Assembly: GCA_019279435.1 (NCBI GenBank)
Contig: JAAALK010000287.1
Location: forward strand, 26,040,162-26,104,161
Source of the DNA: Zizania palustris
Taxonomy: Eukaryota; Streptophyta; Magnoliopsida; Poales; Poaceae
DNA: 64,000 nucleotides
Direction of reading: 5' to 3'
Part shown: positions 21,485-32,700 of the stretch, piece by piece
How the letters are laid out: the number at the start of each line of letters is the position of its first letter
How positions within the stretch are numbered: position 1 is the stretch's first letter
Made by a program: the position numbers and the translations under genes
Notes under the pieces: generated by a model
The model's database searches: none
Seen by the model: the letters and a program-made list of their open reading frames with translations, nothing else
Told to the model about the DNA's origin: nothing

Positions 21485-23339
21485 GCTTAAGAGTTATACT
21501 GTATTTTAAGTTTACATGATAAAATAAAATTATATAAATTTTTATTTTAACTTCAAAATAAAAATATATATCTAAATTAAATACACTCATTTCAGCTAAT
21601 GGGATTATATAACATAGTAAATTTATTTATTTTCAGTTCAAAATAAAAACTCACTACAAAATCAATTACACTAAATCACCTACTGATGCAAATCTAAAAC
21701 TTTTTAGCTAAATTTGAATATGTTCAAGTGGTGTTAGTTATAACAACAATTTTGTTTAAAAACAAAGTATTGTAGTGTGCTTTTGACTCTTTGTCTCTGA
21801 AAGTTTATAGAGTTTTTTTTTCTTTTTCCACTACAGTGTTGATGACGTAAGTTTATCAATAAATTTTATAAATAACTTATATTTAATACTTTAAAATAAT
21901 ATCTAAACATTGGATATGACCTTGTCTAACCAAACACTCCAGTTACACCATAGAAATAGGGCATTCATGGTACGTCAGAGCTGATACGTCATTGCTGACC
22001 TGCGAAGCTATCGCACGCGCGAAAAACGGCGCCGCGATGCGTCTCTTCCATGCAGTCTTGACTAGATTAGATTAGATGAGATCATGCACCAGATGTGGCA
22101 ACTTTCTATCTTCGGCTTGGTTCCTCAAGATACTTTTTAAGTACCCAATAATTGTGTTCGAAAAAACAAATATTTCTCATTTTCTCCTGCACCCAAATAT
22201 TTTTTCGGTTCTACGATATCGTAATATAAGATTGAATTTAGCATTCACATTATAATGATAGACATGATTCAAAACTACGGTACTATAAAATGTCAGATTA
22301 TAATTTGCAATATTACGAGACAGAAAGTAACCTGAAAAATCGCAACTTAAAGTTTACATTTTTAAAAAGAAGTTTTGACGAGGTTGCTTCGACCAACAGG
22401 TCTTCGTGAAAAAAGTCGCAACTTTTTTCAAGAACAAGTACGTGATACGTGGCGTGTCGGCCGCTAGACGAGACGATGCAGCGTTGCAAATAAGAACAGA
22501 GGAGCCGCACGCACGCGTCCCACGTGTGGTCACGCCACGCGAAACCGATCATATATTTTTGGAGAAAATCGATTTGACGCTCCAAAACGGGTTCTTGTTT
22601 TGACAATTCCATGTCTCCGATTAAACGTGATCCAAAGCTCTAGTGATCTTGGCTTCTCCCGTTTCATATTTAAAAATAAGTTTTTATGTGTTTGTTTCAG
22701 TTTTTGACAACTGCAGGTACTTCTAGAATCTGATACAGAAATAAATAGTTCAGATTCTGAATCAGATTGTGAGAAACTCAGTAGCTACAGAATCCAAAAA
22801 TGAACTAGAATTCAGAAGTAAAAAACACAAACTACTCAGACTAGCTAGCTACTAAGAATCTCTATCTACTAGAAACTGAAACAAACATGTTCTTTGTCCA
22901 TTTAAATTGGCTACGGTCTCCTCTCCTCCCGTCATTTTAAATCTATTTGGTATAGTTTGAACTTAAGATTAATGTTAGGACTGAAGTTTATATAATATAA
23001 TAAAATATTTTAAACCATTAGTTTTAGTCTAAAATACTCTCAATTCCAGAATTCTAAATATGAGAGAGTAAAACTGATTAGATTAGGAAAAATAATGGGA
23101 GTACAATATGGTTAATTACTGCCGAAAAAACATTAAAATACATTGAAATGTACAAAATAACAAGCAATTAATATTGATATAATTTTAGATAGCATTTAAT
23201 CATAAATTTTTGGTAGGAATGTCAGATAATAAATTTTCAAGGGGTTTTACTTTTCCATATAAAGTCCACCACGCCTCTCGTCCTCCATCTCATACAAGTG
23301 TTCGATCACATCGGCCACGAGATCGAGAAGCTAGCAGGC
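21485..23339. other. spacer between the two UGT genes
   Basis: AT-rich, with one MITE (22688–22889). A 200-bp segment of mixed GC content at about 22420–22560 has no recognisable gene. CCATATAAAG at about 23255–23264 is a plausible TATA box about 80 bp before the second UGT start. Confidence 0.5.
22688..22889. mobile_element. MITE with TGTTTGTTTC termini, copy 2 (inverted)
   Basis: Inverted ends TGTTTGTTTCAGTTT and AAACTGAAACAAACA. The interior, read in reverse complement, matches 6422–6626 (shared blocks around GGATTCTGTAGCTACT). Non-coding. Confidence 0.75.
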
Positions 23340-25299
23340 ATGGTGCACTCTGGCGAGCAGAGCGTCCATGTCGTCCTTGTCCCCTACCCCTCCCAGGGCC
23401 ACATCAACCCGGTCCTCCAGTTCGGCAAGCGCCTCGCCGCGCACAGCGGCGTCCGGTGCACCGTCGCGGTGACCCGCTTCGTCGTAGGGTCGACGGCCAG
23501 CCCGTGTCGTGCCGGCTCGGTGCACGTCGCCGTCTTCTCCGACGGCTGTGACAGCGGCGGCCCCGCCGAGCTCGGCGGCCACCGGGGCCCCTACTTCGAG
23601 CGGCTAGAGGCGGCCGGGTCGGAGTCGCTGGACCGGCTCCTCCGGGAGGAGGCGGAGCGGGCAGGCCGCCGGCAGGCGCGCATGGTGGTGGTGTACGACG
23701 CGTTCATGCCGTGGGTGCCGCGCCTGGCGCGCCGCCACGGCGCCGCGGCGTGCGCGGCGTTCCTCACGCAGACGTGCGCGGTGGACGTCGTGTACACGCA
23801 CGCGCGCGCCGGCCGCCTCGCGCTGCCGGTGCGGGACGGGCCGCCTCTCCACCTGCCCGGGCTGCCTGCGCCGCTCGCCGTCGCCGACGTGCCGACGTTC
23901 TTGGCCGCCACGGACGCGCACCACCCTTGCATGCGTCAGCTGCTGACGAACCAGTTCACCGGGCTGGAGACTGTTGACTACGTGTTTGTCAACTCCTTCC
24001 ATGAGCTGGAGCCTCAGGTGAGACAAAATTAATAATTGCCATTATTTGGTTGGGAATCAAAAACGCTTCTAAATATTAGAGATTTACTATTTTAAAAGAA
24101 GTGATTTTTACATTTTTAATATCCGAACATATTTTTATTGACACGGATGATATTACATGTCAATCTTAAAAATATTATCATAAACAAAATGTATATCTTT
24201 AAAATATCAAAATATAAATTTTTTAAATAGCGTACTATAAAATAGTCCAATTATATTTACAAACTCATGTAAAAAAATACATGTATCTTATCTATATCAT
24301 ATCTATCATTTAAATGGTTAAATATTCTTAAAAAAACATTAAACATAGATCACAATGTCATATGTTATTCCACAAATATTCAAAACTAAATTAAATTTGC
24401 TATTCATAATCAAAATTATGTATCTTGTGTCTTACCAATTACCATAGAGAGTGAATTTGGATTAAAAAAATTGCATGATGAACACGTGGCTAGCATGCAT
24501 GGCGCTGTTGCTGTGAAGTGTGAACACTTGAGATTTTTTTTTTCAGGAAGCAGAGTACATGGCGGCGACGTGGGGGGCCAAGACGATCGGGCCGACCGTG
24601 CCGTCGGCGTACCTCGACAACCGGCTCCCGGACGACGCGTCGTACGGCTTCCAGCTCCACACGCCGATGACGGCGGAGAGCCGGGCGTGGCTGGACGCCC
24701 AGCCGGCGCGCTCCGTCGTGTACGCGTCCTTTGGCAGCATCGTGGCGCCGGGGGCGGAGCAGATGGCGGAGGTGGCGGAGGGCCTGTACGGCAGCGGCAA
24801 CCCGTTCCTCTGGGTCGTCCGCGCCACGGAGACGGGCAAGCTCCCAGAGGGCTTCGCCAGCAAGGTCAAGGAGGGGAAAGCGACGGCGAGCAGGGGGCTC
24901 GTCGTGCCGTGGTGCCCGCAGCTGGAGGTGCTGGCTCACCGCGCCGTCGGGTGCTTCGTGACGCACTGCGGGTGGAACTCCACCGTGGAGGCGCTCAGCG
25001 CCGGCGTGCCGATGGTGGCGATGCCGCAGTGGTCGGACCAGACCACCAACGCCAAGTACATCGAGGACGTGTGGCGCGTCGGCGTGCGCGCGCGTCGGTC
25101 GGACGGCGGCGGCGGGGTGGTGACGAAGGACGAGGTGGAGAGGTGCGTGAGGGAGGTGATGACGGAGAGCGGCGCCATGGCCGAGGAGTACAGGAGGAAC
25201 GCCGCGAGCTGGAGCGCCAAGGCGAGGAGCGCCATGAGCGAAGGTGGCAGCTCCGACAGCAACATCGCCGAGTTTCTCCGCAAAATCCGTCTGAAATGA
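23340..25299 (+). CDS. UDP-glycosyltransferase, UGT74-type (tandem copy 2)
   Basis: Same family and predicted chemistry as the preceding gene. Exons 23340–24017 and 24547–25299 (GT-AG, phase 0) give 476 aa; the intron is at the same codon position as in copy 1 (after HELEPQ versus YELEPE). Catalytic His21 is in YPSQGH, the partner Asp in VVYDAFMPW, and the PSPG box spans residues 348–391, ending D-Q. The first ATG in frame is used; the open frame before it lacks an ATG. It is a paralogue of copy 1, not a recent duplicate: the halves align throughout but differ at many residues. From recalled rice chromosome-9 maps this cluster includes a salicylate glucosyltransferase, but I cannot say which copy that would be. 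Confidence 0.94.
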
Positions 25300-25418
25300 G
25301 AGCTTCAGTGACCATCCTACTGTAGTAATGTGCTTGCAATAATTTGCATATGAGGATCTACCATCCTGTGCAAGGTGCACTGTTTCTGTCTTTAACATTA
25401 TATTATGTCGTCAATTAA

Positions 25419-25637
25419 GATAGTGTTTGTTTTCATGTACGAGGAGAAACGGAACCGAATGGTTTCTGCTGCTGTTTGGTTTGAGAGATGCGGTGGAATC
25501 AAGTGAAACCGAACGATTCCTAAAAACAAAATATTCCCTATAGACGCTGAATCGCGTGATACTGATTTTTTTGACGAACAAGATGGTTCAGAACTATTCC
25601 ATTTCATTTATCGACGTATACCAAACCAAACACTACC
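25419..25637. mobile_element. Tourist-like MITE, copy 1 of a 220-bp family
   Basis: Flanked by TAA on both sides (25416–25418 and 25638–25640). Ends GATAGTGTTTG and CAAACACTACC are inverted. The element matches 57202–57431 along its length in the same orientation, sharing TTTTTTTGACGAACAAGATG. Confidence 0.85.
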
Positions 25638-25940
25638 TAAGCTAGTAGGCGAGCGTTGTTTCTTGAAACCAAATTTTTTAAAACAATAAATTTTGTACTC
25701 AAAATTACATTTTTATGTGCCTTTCTAGCTATTGTAACGGTCGACGTGACTTCTGTTGCTAAACTAAAGGTTGGCATGACCTAGAAACCTCAGACTGTCG
25801 TCATCGAACCAACAATCTAGACAATAGAACATCTCAATTAGAGGTTCAACAACGGTGAACTAACAATTTCAACAAGGTTGACAAGATCCACTGATTTTTG
25901 TGGGTCACACTTTATCGTACCTAAAGTTTAGACATATTTA

Positions 25941-26833
25941 GGGTCCCTTTGGTTGGGCTTCCGGAAGCAGCTTTTGCTTCCTGGAAGCCAAAAGCCAAAC
26001 CAAAGGGTATATTTCTACCCAGCGGCTTTTAGTAAAAGCAGCTTTTGGTGCAGTGTAAATGTGAAAGCTCCTCCAGACCTGCTTTCTGCGGCTTTTGGCT
26101 TTTGGCTTCGCAACCATACAAAATTTCATAAATTGACATTTCAAATTTCATACAACCATACAAAATTCTATAAATTGACATTTCAAATTTCATACAACTA
26201 TACAAAATTCTATAAATTGACATTTCAAATTTCATACAACCATACAAAATTTCATAAATTGACATTTCAAATTTCATACAACCATACAAAATTTCATAAA
26301 TTGACATTTCAAATTTCATACAACCATACAAAATTTCATAAATTGACATTTCAAATTTCATACCATACAAAATTTCATAAATTAACATTTCAAATTTGAT
26401 ACAACCATATAAAATTTCATAAATTGACATTTCAAATTTCATACAACCATACAAAATTTCATAAATTGACATTTCAAATTTCATACAACCATACAAAATT
26501 TCATAAATTGACATTTCAAATTTCATACCATACAAAATTTCATAAATTAACATTTCAAATTTGATACAACCATATAAAATTTCATAAATTGACATTTCAA
26601 ATTTCATACAACCATACAAAATTTTATAAATTGACATTTAAAATTTCATACACCCATACAAAATTTCATAAATTGAATTTTTTACACAGCTCACAGCTCA
26701 AAGCAGCTTGTTCACAGCTGTTTCAGCCAAACGACTTTGAGCTTTCTCACAGCTGACTTTCCACAGCAGCTTTTCCACAGCTCACAGCCCACAGCAGCTT
26801 TTTCCCACAGCCACAGCTCAACCAAACACACCC
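25941..26833. mobile_element. Tourist-like element (893 bp) with internal repeat array
   Basis: TTA target duplication on both sides (25938–25940 and 26834–26836). Imperfect inverted ends: GGGTCCCTTTGGTTGGGC and, in reverse complement of the right end, GGGTGTGTTTGGTTGAGC. Subterminal parts are rich in AGCAGCTTTT / CACAGCT motifs. The centre is occupied by a 42-bp tandem array, listed separately. No transposase. Confidence 0.75.
26121..26680. repeat. 42-bp tandem repeat array, about 14 units
   Basis: Core unit CATAAATTGACATTTCAAAT plus TTCATACAACCATACAAAAT-type sequence. Most units are 42 bp and two are about 38 bp. A four-unit block containing the short and variant units recurs 165 bp apart (near 26361 and 26526), a higher-order duplication. 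Because 42 is a multiple of three, long open frames run through on both strands. These are by-products of the repeat and not genes. Confidence 0.9.
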
Positions 26834-26890
26834 TTAACCAATTTAAGAGATGTTTAGTTGTTACCACAATTATAACAAAGTTCTCTTAAG

Positions 26891-28870
26891 TTTTTTTTTT
26901 TGAGGAAAATCAGTAGGAGAGGCTCCTACCCAAGATTTTATTATTAAAAAAAAACGATCCGGAGAACGATACAAAGACACAGGGGGGAGGGGGGGAAAGA
27001 GAAGGTTACAAAGCCTCAATCCAACGTTTCAGATCGGCCTTGACCGAAGGGGCGAAACGCTGCGACTGAGCAGAGAAAGTAAGAAGGAAACGCAACTTCC
27101 AAGAGGAAATAGAGGGGGCTATCCCATCAAAGACCGACCTATTGCGAGTCAACCAGATGGTCCAAGCCCCCATTACAATGACATCCATAAAAAAAGACCT
27201 CCTAAAAGTAGCCTTCAAAGCCTCCAATCTTTCCGGGATAGAGCCAATAGAGCTCCAATGGATCCCAAGCAAAGTCCAGCAAGAGCGACTGAAGGGGCAG
27301 TTGAAGAAGAGATGAACGGTTGATTCTTCCACCCTCGAGGTGCAAAGGCAGCAAAAAGTCTCGTTGATTGCGTTGAGAATTCTTTTCCGACGAAGAACTT
27401 GTCTAGTGTTGAGGTCGTCCATCAGAAGGAGCCAGAAGAAGACCTTCAGCTTGTTGGAGCACCGAGCCTTCCAGAGCCAACGAAAAGCACTGGGGGCTTG
27501 GATGAAATTGAATTGGTAGTGGTAGAAGCGAGCAGCACTGTAAGAGTTGGTGCGCCAAATGAAGGACCAGTTGTCCAGACTATTAGGCTGGAGAATAAAG
27601 CTGTCCAGCAAAGGGAGAAGGAGCTGAAATTCATCGTGGGCCTCAATGGACAGAGGGAGAAAGAAGTTGTCAGACAAAGAGTAAAGCGAGAGGAAGTGCT
27701 GCACAGAGCAGGAGCTGAGCTTAGCAAAGGAGAAGAGATGAGGGAAGAGGTACCGAAGAGGGGTGACGGCCCAGCCGTCCTCCCAGAAGGCAGTGTTACG
27801 GCCGTTACCCACTGAGGGGGAGGCAATTGCCCGGAAGTGAGAGGAAAGAGTAAGAATGTCACGCCACCAGCGGGAGCCACGCGCCGGAGCCAGGAGGGGT
27901 GGGGTTTTAGCAGAAGCATAATGCAGCTGAACCAGGCCAGCCCAGGGAGGGGGGAGGGGCTCAGGAATTTATGGAGGTGTTTGAGCAGAAGTGCAGTATT
28001 GTGGGTGCGGAGATCAAGGACCCCCAAACCCCCCTTGGCCTTTGGTTTACAAACCTTGTGCCAGGCCACTCTAGAGGATTTGCAGCTGGAAGAGTTGTCC
28101 CCGTGCCAAAGGAAATTACGCCTGGCTTCGTCAATACAGGAGATGACGGAAGAGGGAATTTTGAACGTGCACATAGCGTAAGTGGGGATGGCAGAGAGGA
28201 CGGAATTAACAATTTGAAGTCTGCCAACCATGGATAACCAAGGGGAAAGGGAGGAAAGCTTCCGTTCAATGTTGTCAATGAGAAAGGCCAGGTCGTTATG
28301 CTTGGGCTTCAGGATCCCCAGAGGGAGCCCAAGATAGGGGAACGGAAGAGAGGCCAAGGGACAACCGAAAGTGGCAGCCCCAATCTGAGGGGACGCGTTA
28401 ATGGGCGTAAGGGTAGATTTAGATAAGTTGATCTTGAGGCCAGTAGACTGGGAAAACGAGTTAAGGAGTCCACGAAGGCAGAAGAGGTTCTTTTGATCAG
28501 CGTGGAGGAAGATGATGGTGTCATCAGCATATTGGGCAATTGGAAAGTCAAGGTGCGGAGGATGACAGAGAGGCCCTTGTAAGATCCTCAACGTTGAGGC
28601 TTTGTTGATGATGTGCTGGAGAAGGTCACCCGCTAAGACGAAGAGAAGCGGGGAGAGAGGGTCCCCTTGACGCACGCCTCTCTTGCAACGGAAGAATTTC
28701 CCAGAAGAACCGTTGAGCAGAACCGAGGAAAATCCCGAGGAAAGTAAGAGATCAATCCAATAGATCCATTTGTTGGGGAATCCCAGCTGAGCCAGCATGA
28801 GAAGGATTGTTGAATGCTCAATAGTGTCAAAGGCTTTTTCAAAATCCAGTGTGATAATTTTTATTAACAA
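26891..28870 (-). mobile_element. 5'-truncated LINE retrotransposon fragment
   Basis: On the minus strand this encodes the C-terminal part of a LINE ORF2: reverse transcriptase from LDFEKAFDTIEH through the catalytic YADDTIIF to AKGGLGVLDL, then a zinc-binding zf-RVT domain (CCLCTSRVEESTVHLFFNC) ending in a stop at 27006. One frameshift near 27.9 kb separates the two halves. A T-tract at 26891–26901 on the plus strand is the poly(A) tail. The 5' part, with ORF1 and endonuclease, is missing. Dead copy; I could not find a clean target duplication. Confidence 0.88.
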
Positions 28871-29089
28871 ATTTTGACTAGCAACCAAAAAAATCCCTAA
28901 ATCAAAAGGCAATTTAGTTTTATAAAGTTTTTTAAGAAAACACCCAAAAATATAATTTCAAAAATTATACATTATTTTAAAATACTCACTTACAACGTGT
29001 ACACAGAATTCAGGTGTCGGCTACCTGCTTTTGTACTTCCGTTGATTATGGGAGCAAAAGAAAAAAATATATAACAAGAAGCTAATTTA

Positions 29090-29315
29090 GGCCATATTTA
29101 GTAGAACTTCCAATTATGAAATCCACAGTAAAGCTGGAATAAAACACTTAGAGCACTCTCAACAGATTCACTCTTCAGAAAAAATATTTGGATTAACTTC
29201 ACAGAATAAAGAAACTTTTTTGGAGTGCTCTAACAGATTCTCTTCAGAAAAAATATTTGGATTGATTTCAACTTTACATAATAAAGAAACCGGTGAAACC
29301 CTGCCAAACACGCCC
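29090..29315. mobile_element. Tourist-like MITE with internal duplication
   Basis: Flanked by TTA (29087–29089 and 29316–29318). Left end GGCCATATTTAGTAGAACTT pairs imperfectly with GGGCGTGTTTGGCAGGGTTT (right end in reverse complement). Inside, a segment of about 67 bp starting near GAGCACTCTCAACAGATTC is repeated once; both copies contain CTTCAGAAAAAATATTTGG. Confidence 0.7.
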
Positions 29316-29712
29316 TTAAAGACTACACCAAACAGCAAAACGGCTGCAACGCAAATCACAACCGTCGTATTCGTGGTCTTAACGCAGAAGTATCACAAAA
29401 AAATAAGTTACAGGTTTGTCGAGCATTCGATCTGTTGCCGACCCTCCGATCACGATTTTACATAATCACAGATCACACAAAAAAAAAACGAAGTAAACTA
29501 AAAACAAACTAAAACTTCCACGGGCTAAAAGCCTAAAACAATCAATTAATCAGCCACCCTAGTTCCTACTGCTAATAATACACAAATGTTACATGAACTT
29601 ACAAGCAGGGAAGCGGATGCTACACATGATTTCCAGATCGCAAGACCGAGCACCATCCCATTTGGCTGTACGGTGTACAGCATCTGGAAATTTCATGTGA
29701 GCTTGCAAATCA

Positions 29713-32700
29713 TCAGGTGGCCGGAGCTGAGCTGGGTATCTTGAATTGCTTCTTCACATAGTGTGATGCCTCTGAATCATTTCTGTGGCAAAGGACCCTA
29801 AGAAGGGTTTTGGAGTCGGATCCAAACTTACTTTTGGCCCCCTGTGTAACTTCTCGCAGGTCATCGATGAGTACACGGGTCTGGCAAGAACATGCAGAAG
29901 CAAACTGTCACCGATGACGATTATGACTTGGCACTCAGATGAGTCTTGTGCCGACAAATAAGAGTTCCCTACGGTATAAATTATAATTCTATTGATTTTG
30001 AGATCAGTTACAGGTTACAGCCCAAGGGCATGTAACAATGCGCCACATTTACTTGCAGTCTGGTGCAGATCAGCTAACTGAATTTGCTTTCTTTCTTTCC
30101 TTTTTTTTGCTGTGACCAACGACTTAGAGAGACCACTATGTTCCATCTAAAAATGGTTATAATAAATAAATAAAAAGAGAATTACTTAGCAGTCTGTAAT
30201 CTAAATGGTGAAAATTCTACAGGCTCTTTTTACCAAAACGAGGAAATATAACATAGTCAAGTTCCCAAGTAGTAGGCCTAATCATTGGAGCTAAAACATC
30301 AGGGTACCTCTATGATCTGGAGTTTCATATCCTAGGTTCAATTCACTCAGCAGTTTCCCCATAAGTTCACCGAGAAGTTCAATTGAAACCTTACCTCTTG
30401 TCTAATCAGATTTATCACAGGGCGCACCCGTGAGACCAAATTCTCAACAGTTCCACGAGGCAGGCCATCTCCACCAGATATAAAGAATTCCTACAGCAAA
30501 TGGAAGTTTACATCAAGACAGCAGCTTGTTGTTTGGCCAACAAAGAGAAGGTGCAATTAAATGAACTGGAGGCATAATAAGCACCCAAAACAGCAAACAT
30601 TAGTGTAACACAAGATGTTCCTTTACAAAGCAAAAAAACTGCAAGTTGTACTTCAGATAATGATGATATACCTTCAGAGTTTCAAGATCTTCTTCCAATA
30701 GAGTGGCATCACTTGGAGAGAAGATACGCGTAGGACCTCCATCTAGTATCACACGAAGTAGGCCATCCTGCCAATCAACAGAATTTTAAGATGACATTAT
30801 ACTTCAGAACCTCTCACAACAATCCTACTAAATTTAGTAGCCAAATGATCACCAGAGATGCTTGTAGAAGCCCTGTAACCACACGATCCCGGAGTTGTTC
30901 CACAATAACATCACAGAGTTGATTAAGAACCTAAAGATTGAGGTGTAGCATCAAATGTCTCGATTAGTTCAAGCGAATCTTATAGCCACACGACAATATA
31001 CATTTACCAACAGATGCCAACAACCAGAGGTACAAATTCGTTTGTGTATTTCTGTGACATCACACTATAACAGCAAATGGTTAGCACTGTGACCACAGAT
31101 AATAACTTATCCATATTTTTTCTAGCAACTAGAACAGTATGCATGGCATGAATTTAGGTATGCACCATATGCTTAGGGTGCATTCACATAAGAGTGCTCA
31201 TAACTTGAACTGCAGGTAAAGTGTGTTCTGTGGAAAGCTAGTCAGCTATGTTACCAACATTAGTTAATAGGTGAAACAAGGGTTTCATGCTAGTTGCCAG
31301 ATATAAGGTTTTCCTTTTCCAATTTAATATTCCTCAAAGGTTGTAAAACTCATGAGCATACCAAATCAAGCACTTCCATAATAGTGTCCAGTCGAGCTTG
31401 AGAAACATTGTTTTTGTACAAATTGTCAATAAATGGCTGCTGCAGGTCCCAGAAGATAACCTTTATCCCTAAGAAAGAAAAGGTTCACACGTCAATAAAT
31501 ATCTATCAGCTTCCAAGAAAGCCCTGGTGCAGTGGTGTGTATATTTTCTTACCTGTAAATTCACATAAGCGATCAATTGCAGCATTGATTTCTTTTCTAC
31601 TGCCATCAAATTGATTCTTCTGATTCGACACAGCATTCTTTGAGTTTCCGCTCATTGATCGTCCTGACAAAGTTCAAATATTTTTAATATAATGGATTTA
31701 GTTTGGTCTACAAATACTAGATCAAAGAGATTGATGGACAATTTTTTTTCAGAGCATTCAATGGATAAATTTACAAAAATATTTTTCTAAGGATAAAAGA
31801 ACAGCAGACTTACTGATGTTAATGCTGTCAGTTTTCCTCTTAGCCCATCGCTCACTTATGCTGTCCTCCAACTTGCCTAGATGGCTGATGCCGTACTGTT
31901 TGCATAAAAAAAATGCTTCTGGTTCAAATACTCTGATGGTAATAAAATGAACACAGAATTGTGAGGAATGACAAAAGTCAAAAGATCCCAGTATGTCATG
32001 ATAACAGAAACTGCTGTAAATCATTGCAAAAAAAAATAGCACCAACTATTGTAGACTTGGAGTCTACATAAGTTTATGTAATAAACCAGTGTAAACTTAA
32101 TGTTACTAAACCAGTATATTTTACTAATAATGTACCACTCCAGTAATAGCTAAATTCAAAGGGGAGATAGAACCAGACTTGAATCATGAAACTAAATGCA
32201 TCTATAACACCATATGCTAATGCAAATCACTCTGAAGTCTAGAAAATATTTTTAAAGAGATTCATACTGCTCCAGTGCTCCCCAAATATCAATGATTTCA
32301 AAAAAAACTTCAATGAGTTTGCCATGTAAAGAGGTTATTCATTTTATATCCCACATAAATTGCCCAGGAACTTGACAAGTCATTCTAGTCAAGCCAACAA
32401 AGCAGTGATCTGTTGAAAAGAAACTCACATATAGGCTGTTAAGCCGCACACAAAGCTTTGGCATAGTAAGTTGTACTACTTCACTTGCTTTCCTCTCACC
32501 AACTGTTCTAACTTCCTGGATTTCCTTTTTTACAAAGGCCTTGATTCCATGTTCTTTTTTATATCGAGTGAGAACAGGGACAGGTGGAACTAAATCTTCT
32601 TTATCAACTGCAAGCAAAGTAGCAAACAAAACCAACAGTTAAAGAAAGTTCTTCCATCCACAGCGATGACTTCAAAATTATATATTTTAGCAGGAATGCA

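Noticed and set aside
20825..21590. Long minus-strand open frames over UGT exon 2 (and 18825–19499, 24490–25398 over other UGT exons)
   Set aside because: They are antisense shadows of very GC-rich exons with few stops; composition is Arg/Pro/Ala-rich and no domain is seen.
25953..26637. Open frames of 148 and 202 codons on opposite strands
   Set aside because: Both come from the 42-bp repeat (14 codons per unit) inside a transposon; no start context or family.
27006..28912. Reverse transcriptase-like genes
   Set aside because: Not host genes: one frameshifted, 5'-truncated LINE copy with poly(A) tail, annotated as a mobile element.
29663..29682. Small hairpin GCTGTAC/GTACAGC after the PATROL1-like stop codon
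   Set aside because: Only 7-bp arms; can arise by chance and there is no other sign of a regulatory RNA.
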